Positions 28,563-37,876 of a stretch of 64,000 nucleotides of DNA are shown here, one piece after another. A program made the position numbers and the translations under genes. The stretch's first letter is position 1, and every line of letters begins with the position of its first letter. The stretch comes from Rhizobium viscosum. GTDB lineage: Bacteria; Pseudomonadota; Alphaproteobacteria; Rhizobiales; Rhizobiaceae. The stretch lies in the NCBI RefSeq assembly GCF_014873945.1, contig NZ_JADBEC010000001.1, positions 2,337,501 through 2,401,500 on the forward strand. Direction: 5' to 3'. Under the pieces are notes generated by a model. It was not told the DNA's origin and ran no database searches. It saw nothing but the letters and a program-made list of their open reading frames with translations.

Positions 28563-29810
28563 ATGAGGCCCTCTTTCGAAGCGACTGATCCGGCAAGCGA
28601 AGCTGCCGAAGGCGTCTGGCCAATCCGCAGGCGCCGAATTCTCGATTGGCTGATCAACGAGACCCGCAACGAGCGTTTCATCGACAATATCCTGGTGGAG
28701 ATGTGCAAGCGGCTGCTGGCAGCCGGCGTGCCGGTGAACCGGTCGAGCTTGCATTTCCGCACCAACCATCCGCAGTGGATCGGCGCTCGCATCCTGTGGG
28801 TGGAAGGCATGGAAGAGGCAAAGATCGACACCTTTGCCTACGGGGTGGAAACCACGCCGCAATTCCTTAACAGCCCGGTCAACGAGATCCACAAAGGCGC
28901 CAACGAGGTGCGGAAGAACCTGGAGGATTTATGGGAGGGCGACGATTATCCCTTCTACCAGGAACTGCGCGACGACGGCTATTCCGAATATATTGCCTGG
29001 CCGATCGATCATACGTTCGACAAGCGCCACGTCGTTACGTTCTCCACCAATAGGCCAGGCGGTTTTACCGGCGAACACGTGGATTTCCTGCGCGATCTTT
29101 TGCCCGCCCTGACGCTGGTCAGTGAAATCCGGCTGAAGAACATCATGGCGCGTACGCTGTTGCAGACCTATGTCGGGCCGCATGCAAGCGAACAAATTCT
29201 CTCCGGCGTCATCACTCGCGGCAGCGGCACGACCGTCGGCGCGGCGATCATGATCTGCGACCTTCGCGATTTCACGGCGATCTCCGATCTCTGGCCGCGT
29301 GATGACGTCATTCATCTGCTCAACGACTATTTCGATGCCATGTCCGATCCGATCGAGCGGCACGGCGGCGAAATCCTGAAATTCATGGGCGATGGACTGC
29401 TTGCCATTTTCCCACTGTCGAAGCCTTCGGCCTGCGAGGATCTGCTGACGGCGATCCGTGAAGGGCAAGAGGCGATGGCGAAACTGAATGAGCAGCATCA
29501 GCGTTTGGGGCGTAATCCCCTGCGCTATGGTGTCGGCGTCCACGTCGGCGATGTCATGTATGGCAATATCGGTTCGCGTCGGCGGCTGGATTTCACGGTC
29601 ATCGGCCCGGCAGTCAACGTCGCCTCGAGGCTTGAAACCTTGACCAAGGAGGTCAGGCGACCGGTGCTTTTGTCGCGCGCTTTCGTCGAGATGGCCACTT
29701 GCACGGAAGAGATGGACAATCTCGGCACTTTTCCTCTGCGCGGGCTTGGCGAGCCGGTCGAAGTCTTCGCTTTCCGCGAAAAGCCGACAGCCGGTCGTGA
29801 CGCAGCTTAG
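28563..29810 (+). CDS. class III adenylate/guanylate cyclase with N-terminal sensor-like domain, paralog 1
   Basis: The 415-residue soluble protein has no membrane segment. Residues 1-205 form an uncharacterised domain (RRILDWLINETRNERFIDNILVEMCKRLLAAGVPVNR, then a strand-rich part) resembling GAF-like input domains of rhizobial cyclases. The catalytic domain (about 225-400) keeps the metal aspartates in MICDLRDFTAIS and LKFMGDGLLAIF, the LDFTVIGPAVN block and the arginine of VASRLE. Activity is therefore expected; ATP versus GTP is not decided. A paralog of the same plan lies at 49830. The start codon abuts a terminator-like hairpin. Its stop codon overlaps that of the convergent LacI gene. 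Confidence 0.88.
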   Translation: MRPSFEATDPASEAAEGVWPIRRRRILDWLINETRNERFIDNILVEMCKRLLAAGVPVNRSSLHFRTNHPQWIGARILWVEGMEEAKIDTFAYGVETTPQFLNSPVNEIHKGANEVRKNLEDLWEGDDYPFYQELRDDGYSEYIAWPIDHTFDKRHVVTFSTNRPGGFTGEHVDFLRDLLPALTLVSEIRLKNIMARTLLQTYVGPHASEQILSGVITRGSGTTVGAAIMICDLRDFTAISDLWPRDDVIHLLNDYFDAMSDPIERHGGEILKFMGDGLLAIFPLSKPSACEDLLTAIREGQEAMAKLNEQHQRLGRNPLRYGVGVHVGDVMYGNIGSRRRLDFTVIGPAVNVASRLETLTKEVRRPVLLSRAFVEMATCTEEMDNLGTFPLRGLGEPVEVFAFREKPTAGRDAA

Positions 29811-30868
29811 GCTACCGGAAAATTGATCTGCGGCGGCAGGAGCAGGCTCTGGCTCTCCGCTGCCGGATTGCTGATGCGCTGAAGAAGCATCTGACCGAGA
29901 TGTTCGCCAGCTTCCACAAGATCTTCATAGATGGTTTCGATCTTCGGCTGAAGATGGGTGAGGAGATGCGACGTCTCCTTGGCGACGATATCATAGTCTT
30001 CAGCGAGAACGCGGCCGGCATCGCTCATGGCCGTAACAAGAGCCAGCGCCGAAACCTCGCCCGGACAGACGAAGCCATCGGGAACATCGGGTGCTGCGGC
30101 GCGGGCGCGGAAGAAATCCCTGATCTCGTTGGCCGGTGAATCGAGGGTGACCGCTTCCGATATCTCATAGGCGACGCCGGCCTCGCGCACGGCGGTCATG
30201 AAACCATGCAGAATATGCTGGCTGAAGGTCAGCCGCTTCGGCGGCATGACGACCGTGACCCGCTTCCTGCCCTTGGCGATCAGGCGCCGGGTGGCTTCGT
30301 AGGCGAAGGCGTAATTGTCGTAATCGACATAAGCATGCGGTGTCGAAAACTCCGTGCGCCCGTGAGACACGAAGGGGAAGCCGACTTCCTGCAGCATCCG
30401 CACCCTCGCATCGAAGGGTTCCGTCCGCGTGAAGATCAGGCCGTCGGCGAAATTGTTGCGGACGATATATTCCGCCGCTTCGAGATCCGTCGTCGACAGG
30501 AAGTTCGGGGCGACGACGAGGTGATAGGATGTCTCTTTCAACGCCTTGGCGATGCCGTACATGATCGCGGTGCCGAAGCCGACCACTTCCTGATGCGGAT
30601 CGAGAAGGATGCTGATGACGTTGGTGCGGCCCGTCTTGAGGCGCTGGGCAGCCCGGTCCGGCAAGTAGCCGATCTCGCGGGCAATGCGATGGACGCGCTC
30701 GCGCGTTTCAACCGATATTTGCGGCGCGTCGCTGAGTGCGCGCGAAACCGTCGTCACCGCAAGACCGGTCAATGTCGCGATGGTACGCAAGGTCGGCTTG
30801 CCGCGCTTTTGCGCACCATCCGGATTTTCACCGCGTTGCAGTTGGGACGATTCGGTCACTGGAGACAT
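29807..30868 (-). CDS. LacI-family repressor, probable regulator of the Gts-like transporter
   Basis: The 353-residue protein has the LacI helix-turn-helix (TLRTIATLTGLAVTTVSRALSDAPQIS, about 27-53), hinge helix (AAQRLKTGRTNVI) and a periplasmic-binding-protein-like sensor. It is divergent from the sugar ABC transporter that starts at 31173. The 304-bp region between them has two LacI-type sites (30924-30937 and 31043-31058). Repression relieved by the transported sugar is the natural reading. The start at 30868 is favoured because upstream residues lack family similarity, though its ribosome-binding site is weak. Confidence 0.87.
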   Translation of the reverse strand: MSPVTESSQLQRGENPDGAQKRGKPTLRTIATLTGLAVTTVSRALSDAPQISVETRERVHRIAREIGYLPDRAAQRLKTGRTNVISILLDPHQEVVGFGTAIMYGIAKALKETSYHLVVAPNFLSTTDLEAAEYIVRNNFADGLIFTRTEPFDARVRMLQEVGFPFVSHGRTEFSTPHAYVDYDNYAFAYEATRRLIAKGRKRVTVVMPPKRLTFSQHILHGFMTAVREAGVAYEISEAVTLDSPANEIRDFFRARAAAPDVPDGFVCPGEVSALALVTAMSDAGRVLAEDYDIVAKETSHLLTHLQPKIETIYEDLVEAGEHLGQMLLQRISNPAAESQSLLLPPQINFPVA

Positions 30869-30923
30869 TCCATGCTGGATCGCGGCTACAATAACACGAT
30901 GAAACCGGCACGCAATCAATCAA

Positions 30924-30937
30924 TGCAAACGATTTAA
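30924..30937. promoter_or_regulatory. LacI-type half-palindromic operator
   Basis: TGCAAACGATTTAA has the central CG and AAnCGnTT core of LacI-family operators. It lies 56 bp upstream of the regulator start, so it may serve autoregulation. The outer bases do not match symmetrically. Confidence 0.4.
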
Positions 30938-31028
30938 ATTTTTACGGTTTCTTAAGCGTTCAGAAAAAATCAAATAAAATCAATATTTATCGAACTAATC
31001 ATATTTTTCTCGGGAGTCGAGGAAGGAC

Positions 31029-31058
31029 TTGACGTAACAGCGTTTATAACGTTTTAAA
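31029..31058 (+). promoter_or_regulatory. promoter with overlapping LacI-type operator, sugar ABC operon
   Basis: The -35 element TTGACG (31029-31034) is followed at 17-18 bp by TTTTAA/TTTAAA as -10. The near-perfect palindrome TTTATAACGTTTTAAA (31043-31058, 14 of 16 symmetric, central CG) covers spacer and -10. A LacI repressor bound there would block the polymerase. Confidence 0.55.
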
Positions 31059-31172
31059 TTGTTAACCGCGCTGGGAGGTGCGGTGTAGCGTGATGTTTGG
31101 CCGCCCTCACGGCGGAAGACATCGGGGCGGGCGAGGTGGGTCTCGCCGCCACTTACGAACGGGAGGATATTC

Positions 31173-32432
31173 ATGCGCAAGTTTTTGAGCTCGGCAGCTC
31201 TTGCTGTCGTGATGATGGCTGGTTTCGGCAGCGCTCACGCGGCTGACGTCAAGGAAGTCCAGATGCTGCACTGGTGGACGTCGGGCGGTGAAGCCGCGGC
31301 GCTCAACGTGCTGAAGCAGGACCTCGCTAAGGAAGGCTTTGCTTGGAAGGACGTGCCGGTGGCCGGCGGTGGCGGCGACGCAGCCATGACCGCGCTGAAG
31401 GCGATGGTTGCCGCGGGCACCTATCCGACCGCTTCTCAGATGCTCGGCTATACCGTTCTCGACTATGCCCAGGCTGGCGTCATGGGTGACCTGACCGAGA
31501 CGGCAAAGAAGGAGGGCTGGGACAAGTCCGTTCCGGCAGCGCTGCAGAAGTTCTCCGTCTATGACGGCAAGTGGGTCGCAGCCCCTGTGAACGTTCACTC
31601 CGTCAACTGGCTGTGGATCAACAAGTCGGTCATGGACAAGATCGGCGGCACGCAGCCGAAGACCTTCGACGACCTGATCGCCCTGCTCGACAAGGCAAAG
31701 GCAGCCGGCGTCATCCCGCTCGCGCTTGGCGGTCAGAACTGGCAGGAAGCCACGATGTTCGACTCCATCGTGCTGTCGACCGGCGGTCCGGAATTCTACA
31801 AGAAGGCTTTCAACGACCTCGACGAGGAATCGCTGAAGTCCGACACGATGAAGAAGTCCTTCGATAACCTCGCCAAGATCATCAAGTATGTCGATCCGAA
31901 CTTCTCGGGCCGCGACTGGAACCTGGCGACCGCCATGGTCATCAAGGGCGATGCTCTGGTGCAGGTCATGGGCGACTGGGCGAAGGGCGAATTCGTTGCC
32001 GCCAAGAAGACCCCCGATACCGACTTCCTGTGCTATCGTTTCCCGGGCACCGAGGGCAGCGTGGTCTACAACTCCGACATGTTCGGCATGTTCAACGTGC
32101 CTGACGACCGCAAGGCCGCTCAGGTGGCGCTCGCCACAGCAACGCTGTCGAAGAGCTTCCAGTCCGCCTTCAACGTCGTCAAGGGTTCGGTTCCGGCCCG
32201 CACCGACGTTCCGGATACGGATTTCGACGCTTGCGGCAAGAAGGGCATTGCCGACCTGAAGGCTGCCAACGAAGGCGGCACGCTGTTCGGCTCGCTCGCT
32301 CAGGGCTATGGTGCTCCTCCGGCGATCGCCAACGCCTATAAGGACGTTGTCTCGAAGTTCGTCCATGGTCAGATCAAGACCTCCGATGAAGCTGTTACCC
32401 AGCTCGTTCAGGCCATCGACGACGCTCGCTAA
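31173..32432 (+). CDS. sugar ABC transporter substrate-binding protein (GtsA-like, CUT1)
   Basis: The 419-residue exported protein has a signal peptide cleaved near SAHA-AD (residue 23). It resembles GtsA, the glucose/mannose-binding protein of Pseudomonas, throughout: LHWWTSGGEAAALNVLKQDL, VAGGGGDAAMTALKAM, PVNVHSVNWLWINKSVMDKIG, LGGQNWQEATMFDSIVLS, MGDWAKGEF. Aromatic residues in the WWTSGGE and NWQE segments match sugar-stacking positions. The ligand could be glucose or another monosaccharide. First gene of a four-gene operon behind a LacI-type promoter and separated from the permease genes by a hairpin. Confidence 0.92.
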   Translation: MRKFLSSAALAVVMMAGFGSAHAADVKEVQMLHWWTSGGEAAALNVLKQDLAKEGFAWKDVPVAGGGGDAAMTALKAMVAAGTYPTASQMLGYTVLDYAQAGVMGDLTETAKKEGWDKSVPAALQKFSVYDGKWVAAPVNVHSVNWLWINKSVMDKIGGTQPKTFDDLIALLDKAKAAGVIPLALGGQNWQEATMFDSIVLSTGGPEFYKKAFNDLDEESLKSDTMKKSFDNLAKIIKYVDPNFSGRDWNLATAMVIKGDALVQVMGDWAKGEFVAAKKTPDTDFLCYRFPGTEGSVVYNSDMFGMFNVPDDRKAAQVALATATLSKSFQSAFNVVKGSVPARTDVPDTDFDACGKKGIADLKAANEGGTLFGSLAQGYGAPPAIANAYKDVVSKFVHGQIKTSDEAVTQLVQAIDDAR

Positions 32433-32445
32433 TTCTAACGACAAA

Positions 32446-32473
32446 GGCTTTCCCGCACCCTTGCGGGGAAGCC
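32446..32473 (+). other. intercistronic hairpin after the GtsA-like gene
   Basis: A 12-bp stem with one G-U pair (GGCTTTCCCGCA / TGCGGGGAAGCC), loop CCCT, lies 13 bases after the stop and has no T-run. Such stems after binding-protein genes usually protect the upstream mRNA and keep the binding protein in excess. Confidence 0.7.
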
Positions 32474-32506
32474 CACGGCCCTGCTGCGCGGGGAGGAGAT
32501 GATCAC

Positions 32507-33460
32507 ATGAGTACAGTTGCGACCACGGATCCGGCGCTGACGTCGAAGCCCTCAACTCGCATGTCCATTCGCGGCCGACTGCAGGATGCATTGCCGAAAA
32601 TCGTATTGGCGCCGAGTTTCCTCATCACGGTGATCTTCGTCTACGGTTTCATCGTCTGGACGGCCTATCTCTCCTTCACCAATTCCAAGACTTTTCCGTC
32701 CTATGCGCTGACCGGCTCGCGCGCCTATCAGCGGCTCTGGCGCTGGACCTTCGAAAGCGATCCGCCGTCCTCCTGGTACACATCGATCACCAATATGGGG
32801 ATCTTCGGCTTCCTCTATATCTTCATCTGCCTTGGACTCGGCCTGCTGCTGGCAATCCTTCTCGACCAGAAGATCCGTGGCGAAGGCATCTTGCGGCCGA
32901 TCTTCCTCTACCCGATGGCGCTGTCCTTCATCGTGACGGGCGTTGCCTGGAAATGGTTTCTCGATCCGGGCCTCGGGCTCGAGCAGACGCTGCATCATTT
33001 CGGCTGGACGAGCTTTCACTTCGACTGGATCAAGAACAAGGATTTCGTCATCTACACCGTCGTCATCGCCGGTGTCTGGCAGGCCTCGGGCTTCGTCATG
33101 GCGATGTTTCTTGCGGGGCTTCGCGGTATCGACGGCGAGATCATGAAGGCGGCGCAGATCGACGGCGCATCGCCCTTCCAGATGTACCGGCGGATCGTCA
33201 TCCCGATGCTGCGGCCGATCTTCCTGTCGGCCTTCATCGTGCTCGCTCATATGGCGATCAAGTCCTACGACCTCGTGGTGGCGTTGACCTCAGGCGGCCC
33301 CGGCGGCTCTGCCTGGCTGCCGTCCAACTTCATGTACGAATACACATTCAAGCGGAATGAAATGGCCGTCGGCTCTGCAAGCGCCATCATCATGCTGATG
33401 ACCATCTCGGCGATCATCGTTCCCTATCTCTATTCCGAACTCAGGGAGAAGGGGCGATGA
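32507..33460 (+). CDS. sugar ABC transporter permease (GtsB-like, MalF type)
   Basis: The 317-residue integral membrane protein has six to seven hydrophobic segments. The EAA loop is GIDGEIMKAAQIDGASPFQMYRRIVIPMLRP (about 205-235), which contacts the ATPase. A periplasmic insertion after TM1 (SRAYQRLWRWTFESDPPSSW) is shared with Gts-type permeases. It is preceded by GGGGAGGAG, and its stop overlaps the next start (ATGA), so the two permeases are translated together. Confidence 0.93.
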   Translation: MSTVATTDPALTSKPSTRMSIRGRLQDALPKIVLAPSFLITVIFVYGFIVWTAYLSFTNSKTFPSYALTGSRAYQRLWRWTFESDPPSSWYTSITNMGIFGFLYIFICLGLGLLLAILLDQKIRGEGILRPIFLYPMALSFIVTGVAWKWFLDPGLGLEQTLHHFGWTSFHFDWIKNKDFVIYTVVIAGVWQASGFVMAMFLAGLRGIDGEIMKAAQIDGASPFQMYRRIVIPMLRPIFLSAFIVLAHMAIKSYDLVVALTSGGPGGSAWLPSNFMYEYTFKRNEMAVGSASAIIMLMTISAIIVPYLYSELREKGR

Positions 33461-34404
33461 GCAGCATTACATCCTCCGAGATCGCGAGCTCGCAGGGCGG
33501 CAATAGTGGCCGCTGGATCGGCCGCGTCATCATATACGGCCTGCTGGCGATATTCGCCGTTCTCTATCTGATGCCGCTCTTCGTCATGCTGACGACGTCG
33601 TTCAAGACGATGGACGAGATCCAGAACGGCAACATGCTGGCTCTGCCGCAGGCGCCCACGCTCGATCCCTGGTTCAAGGCCTGGGGCGAGACCTGCGTCG
33701 GTCTCACCTGTGCAGGCATCAAGGGCTACTTCTGGAATTCCATCAAGATGGTCGTGCCGGCAGTTGCCATTTCGACCGTTCTCGGTGCGCTCAACGGCTA
33801 TGTGCTGACGAAGTGGCGGTTTCCCGGTCATACACTGGTCTTCGGGCTGATGCTCTTTGCGTGCTTCATCCCGTTTCAGTCGGTGCTCCTGCCGATGGCA
33901 ACCATTCTCGGCTCGCTGGGTCGCTTCGGCGTCATGCTGCAGAACGCCACGGGTTTCAACTTCGGCTTCGGCAATCCGACGGTCAATCTGGTCTTCGTCC
34001 ACGTCGTCTACGGTCTGGGCTTCACGACACTGTTCTTCCGCAATTTCTATGAGGCCTTTCCGACGGAGTTGGTAAAGGCAGCGCAGGTCGATGGGGCGAG
34101 CTTCTTCCAGATCTTCCGCCGCATCATGCTGCCGAATTCGCTGCCGATCATCGTGGTGACGGTCATCTACCAGTTCACCAATATCTGGAACGACTTCCTG
34201 TTTGCCTCGGCCTATGCGGGCACGGGCGATTCCATGCCGATGACGGTGGCGCTGAACAACGTCGTCAATACCTCGACCGGCGTGGTCGAATACAATGTCA
34301 ACATGGCTGCGGCGATGATCGCGGCCGTTCCTACGCTCATCGTCTATATCCTCGCCGGCCGCTACTTCGTGCGCGGTCTGATGGCGGGCGCCGTCAAAGG
34401 GTGA
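33457..34404 (+). CDS. sugar ABC transporter permease (GtsC-like, MalG type)
   Basis: The 315-residue membrane protein has six hydrophobic segments and the EAA loop ELVKAAQVDGASFFQIFRRIMLPNSLP near residues 205-230. The long periplasmic segment after TM1 contains an unusual CVGLTCAGIKGYF with two cysteines. It is the second half of the heterodimeric channel with the gene before it, and ends three bases before the ATPase gene. Confidence 0.93.
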   Translation: MSSITSSEIASSQGGNSGRWIGRVIIYGLLAIFAVLYLMPLFVMLTTSFKTMDEIQNGNMLALPQAPTLDPWFKAWGETCVGLTCAGIKGYFWNSIKMVVPAVAISTVLGALNGYVLTKWRFPGHTLVFGLMLFACFIPFQSVLLPMATILGSLGRFGVMLQNATGFNFGFGNPTVNLVFVHVVYGLGFTTLFFRNFYEAFPTELVKAAQVDGASFFQIFRRIMLPNSLPIIVVTVIYQFTNIWNDFLFASAYAGTGDSMPMTVALNNVVNTSTGVVEYNVNMAAAMIAAVPTLIVYILAGRYFVRGLMAGAVKG

Positions 34405-34407
34405 TCC

Positions 34408-35523
34408 ATGGCTTTCCTTGAAATTTCCGGTCTCAAGAAGCGCTTCGGCGCCGTCGACATCCTCAAGGGAATCGATCTGGAACTCGAAAAGGGCGGCTTC
34501 CTGGTGCTGGTCGGCCCGTCCGGTTGCGGCAAGTCCACGCTGCTCAACACGATTGCCGGGCTTGAGGCAATCACCTCAGGCGAAATTCGCATCGACGGCC
34601 GCGCCATCAACGACCTGCATCCGTCCAAGCGCGATATCGCCATGGTGTTCCAGAGCTATGCGCTCTATCCGAACATGACGGTTGCCGGCAACATTGCCTT
34701 CGGCATGGAAATCCGCGGCGTGCCGAAGGACGAGCGGGAGAAGGCGATCAAGCAGGTCTCCGACATGCTGCAGATCGGCCATCTGCTTGATCGCAAGCCA
34801 TCGCAGCTCTCGGGCGGTCAGCGGCAGCGCGTGGCGATGGGCCGCGCGCTTGTGCGCAATCCGCAGGTCTTCCTCTTCGACGAGCCGCTCTCCAATCTCG
34901 ATGCGAAGCTGCGCGTCGACATGCGCACGGAGATCAAGCGCCTGCACCAGCGCATGGGAACGACGATCGTCTATGTCACGCACGACCAGATCGAGGCCAT
35001 GACGCTGGCGACGAAGATTGCGGTGCTGAAGGATGGCGTGCTGCAGCAGTTCGGCACGCCGGCCGAAATCTACAACAGCCCGGCCAATGTCTTCGTGGCT
35101 GATTTCATGGGATCGCCGGCGATGAACCTGCTCAACGCCACCGTCGAAAACGGCGACGGCGGGCTGCAGGTCTCGCTGGAGCGGCCCAATGCCGAGCCGC
35201 TGAAGCTGCCGGTCAATGCAGGCAACAACAGCCTTACCGGCTACGCGGGCAAGCAGGTGATCTTCGGCATCCGTCCCGAAGCACTGACCGACCCCGATGG
35301 TGCCGACCGCAAGGCGAAGTCGGTCATTCACGGCGACTGTGCCATCGAAGTCGTGGAACCGGCCGGTTCGGATACGTTTGCTGTCACCAAGCTTGGCGGC
35401 AAGTCGGTGGTGGCGCGTCTCGGCGCCGATACCGGCATTCTGCCTGGTCAGAACACTCGCCTTGCCTTCAATCTCGACAAGGCGGTGTTCTTCGATCCTG
35501 CCAGCCAACTCAGGATCGCGTAA
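34408..35523 (+). CDS. sugar ABC transporter ATP-binding protein (MalK/UgpC type)
   Basis: The 371-residue ATPase has Walker A GPSGCGKST, signature LSGGQRQRVAMGRA, Walker B VFLFDEPLSNLD and switch His in YVTHDQIEAM. A C-terminal MOP/TOBE-like domain (about 240-370) can bind inhibitory partners. It energises import through the two permeases just upstream. Its stop lies 6 bp from the stop of the convergent GH2 gene. Confidence 0.94.
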   Translation: MAFLEISGLKKRFGAVDILKGIDLELEKGGFLVLVGPSGCGKSTLLNTIAGLEAITSGEIRIDGRAINDLHPSKRDIAMVFQSYALYPNMTVAGNIAFGMEIRGVPKDEREKAIKQVSDMLQIGHLLDRKPSQLSGGQRQRVAMGRALVRNPQVFLFDEPLSNLDAKLRVDMRTEIKRLHQRMGTTIVYVTHDQIEAMTLATKIAVLKDGVLQQFGTPAEIYNSPANVFVADFMGSPAMNLLNATVENGDGGLQVSLERPNAEPLKLPVNAGNNSLTGYAGKQVIFGIRPEALTDPDGADRKAKSVIHGDCAIEVVEPAGSDTFAVTKLGGKSVVARLGADTGILPGQNTRLAFNLDKAVFFDPASQLRIA

Positions 35524-35529
35524 AGGCCG

Positions 35530-37773
35530 TCAGACGGCAGCCACGGAAATGCTAACAGTTGCGAAGTGGCTGGATGCCGCTTCGATGGTGATTTCGCCCG
35601 TCAGGCCCGTTGCCTCCAGCCAGAAGCCAGCCGTGCCGCCTTGCAGCGGGACACTCGTCGGACCGACAATCTTGGCAGGGCCTTTGACCGTCAGCGTTAC
35701 AGCATCGTTCAGGAAGGGCAGGCGCTGGCCGCGCTGGTCGAGCGCGCGGATGATGACGCGGGTCGTGTCGCGTTCGCGAGCCTTCAGCGTGGTGCTGTCG
35801 GGCGCGACTTCCAGTCTGGTCGGCAGTGGATCGGCTGCGAGCGTCAGCCTTGCCACGGGCTCGCCATTGATGAACCCGGTGAATTCGCCATCGATCCATT
35901 CCAGACCCCAGCGGCCGAGTTCGTCCTGGGTGAAATGGCGGTGGTCCAGCACGACCGGCGGATGCGGCAAGTGCGGATAGTTTTCGCGGTCCGGACCGAT
36001 GCGCTTCGTCAGCGAGCCGTATGTCAGCTCCACCTCGTCGCAATTGGTCAGGATGATCAGCGGCAGCACGCCGCCGATGCTGCGTTCGCCGCGCGCCCAG
36101 AAGGTGACCGGCTTCATGATCACTTCATCTGAGGGATCGCACTGGCTGGCGTAGACGTAGGCCGCGAATTTCGGTTCGCGGAACATATCCATGACGCCGT
36201 GATAGCAGATGCGGTCGCCGGAGCCGAAATCCTTGTGCGTGTTATAGTCGAACATGCACCAGCCGATCGCGCCAGAAATATCCGGATCGCCATAGGCCGC
36301 GTTCAGCACTTCGAGATGGCGGCGTACATGCTCGGCCTGGCGCTGCTCGGCATCATACATCTTGGTCGGATGCATGTGGCCGTTGAACTCGGTGATGATG
36401 TAGGGGACCTTGTAGGACAGGCCGGTATTTTCCTGCTGGCTGCGAAGTGCCGTGCGCGGGCGGTTGGCGCCCGGCAATTCCTCGTTGCCGAGGATGAAGT
36501 CGTTCATCGTGTAGACGTCTTCCAGCAACTCGCTTTCGGTCAGATAGCGCACGCCGCCGGTCTGGCGGGTGGAATCCAGTTCGTGGGCCAGCCGATTGGT
36601 CGCGGTATAGAAATCGTGGCTGTCGAGCGATTCATTGATGCGCACGCCCCAGATGACGATCGAGGGGTGATTCCAGTCGCGCTCGATCATGCGGCGCACG
36701 TTCTCGATGGATTCCTGCTGCCAGTCGAGATCGCCGATATGCTGCCAGCCGGGGATTTCCTCGAAAACCAGCAGGCCGATGCGGTCACACTGGTCCAGGA
36801 ACCATTTCGACTGCGGATAATGCGAGGTGCGCACGATATTGCACTTCAGCACCTTCTTCATGATATCGGCATCGCGCTCCTGCGCGGAGCGGCCGGCAGC
36901 GTAGCCTACATAGGGATAGGCCTGATGGCGGTTGAGGCCCTGGAGCTTTACGGGACGGCCATTGAGCAGGAAGCCTTCCGGGGTGAATTTGGCAGTGCGG
37001 AAGCCGAAATGGCCGGTGGTCCGGTCGGCGCCATGTTCCGTCTTCAGTTCGACGGAGACTTCATAGAGCGCCGGGTTCGACAGATCCCAGAGTTCGATAT
37101 CGCTCAGGCCGCCGAAGGAAAGCGTGGTGCTGGTACCGATCGTCTCGCCGGCAGCACTTGCCAGAATGTTGCCATGCGCGTCCCGCAGTGATCCGGTGAC
37201 CGTTGCCGCATAGGTGAGGCCCTGCGGGTTGGCGATATCGACACGCACTGTCGCCGATTTTCTGTCGGAGAGGATGTCGTGCGTTTCGATCTTGATGTTG
37301 CGGATCGAAACCTTATCGGTGACCTTCAGCCAGACGTCGCGATAGATGCCGGCATAGGTCAGATAGTCGATACGGCCGCCGAAGGGCGGGATGGCGGGGT
37401 TCTCGCTGCCGTCGATCTTGACGGTGATCAGGTTCTCGCCCTTGATGAGTTTGCCGGTCAGCCGGGCTTCGAAGGGCGTATAGCCATCCTTATGGGCGAT
37501 GATCTCCTCGCCGTTCAGATAGACGACGCTGTCGGCCATGGCGCCGTCGAAGAGGATGGAGACTTCGCGGCCTTCGAATTCCGGCAGCCAGCGCAGCACC
37601 TTTTGATAGGTAAAGGCGCGCTGGTAGCGCTTCTCGTCGAAATAGTTGAAGGGCAGTTCGACCGCCGTATGTGGCAGGCTGACCATGTGGGTGCCGTCGA
37701 AAGCCTCGGTCAGGCGATGACCAAAGCCTTCATGGAAGCTCCAGGATTCGTTGAGGGAAACGACAGAACGCAT
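35530..37773 (-). CDS. glycoside hydrolase family 2 enzyme (beta-galactosidase/beta-glucuronidase-like)
   Basis: The 747-residue protein follows the GH2 plan: sugar-binding jelly-roll (about 10-165, ending FGGRIDYLTYAGIYRDVWL), immunoglobulin-like domain, and a TIM barrel from about 270. The acid/base is Glu381 in GVRINES and the nucleophile Glu462 in IITEFNGHM. C-terminal beta domains follow. No signal peptide is present, so it acts on imported glycosides in the cytosol. The exact sugar cannot be read. The start at 37773 follows GGGGAGC. It is the last gene of the minus-strand set dehydrogenase, LacI, GH2, next to two sugar transporters. Confidence 0.9.
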   Translation of the reverse strand: MRSVVSLNESWSFHEGFGHRLTEAFDGTHMVSLPHTAVELPFNYFDEKRYQRAFTYQKVLRWLPEFEGREVSILFDGAMADSVVYLNGEEIIAHKDGYTPFEARLTGKLIKGENLITVKIDGSENPAIPPFGGRIDYLTYAGIYRDVWLKVTDKVSIRNIKIETHDILSDRKSATVRVDIANPQGLTYAATVTGSLRDAHGNILASAAGETIGTSTTLSFGGLSDIELWDLSNPALYEVSVELKTEHGADRTTGHFGFRTAKFTPEGFLLNGRPVKLQGLNRHQAYPYVGYAAGRSAQERDADIMKKVLKCNIVRTSHYPQSKWFLDQCDRIGLLVFEEIPGWQHIGDLDWQQESIENVRRMIERDWNHPSIVIWGVRINESLDSHDFYTATNRLAHELDSTRQTGGVRYLTESELLEDVYTMNDFILGNEELPGANRPRTALRSQQENTGLSYKVPYIITEFNGHMHPTKMYDAEQRQAEHVRRHLEVLNAAYGDPDISGAIGWCMFDYNTHKDFGSGDRICYHGVMDMFREPKFAAYVYASQCDPSDEVIMKPVTFWARGERSIGGVLPLIILTNCDEVELTYGSLTKRIGPDRENYPHLPHPPVVLDHRHFTQDELGRWGLEWIDGEFTGFINGEPVARLTLAADPLPTRLEVAPDSTTLKARERDTTRVIIRALDQRGQRLPFLNDAVTLTVKGPAKIVGPTSVPLQGGTAGFWLEATGLTGEITIEAASSHFATVSISVAAV

Positions 37774-37876
37774 CTCAAGCTCCCCGGCAGGCGGCATGGG
37801 AGCGGCGGCGCCTGACAGCGGCGCGTGAACGGATAAACATCGGTATTCCTCCTCGATGCGAATGACGGACCGTCTC

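Larger units (their letters stand above)
30869..31172. other. divergent control region between LacI gene and Gts-like operon
   Basis: The 304-bp region contains no gene. It is AT-rich from 30930 to 31070 and carries the operator-like sites and promoter given separately. The transporter's GGGAGG ribosome-binding site lies just before 31173. Confidence 0.6.

Noticed and set aside
31107..32591. A 494-codon frame antisense to the GtsA-like gene
   Set aside because: Shadow of a strongly biased coding gene with a clear signal peptide and family motifs.
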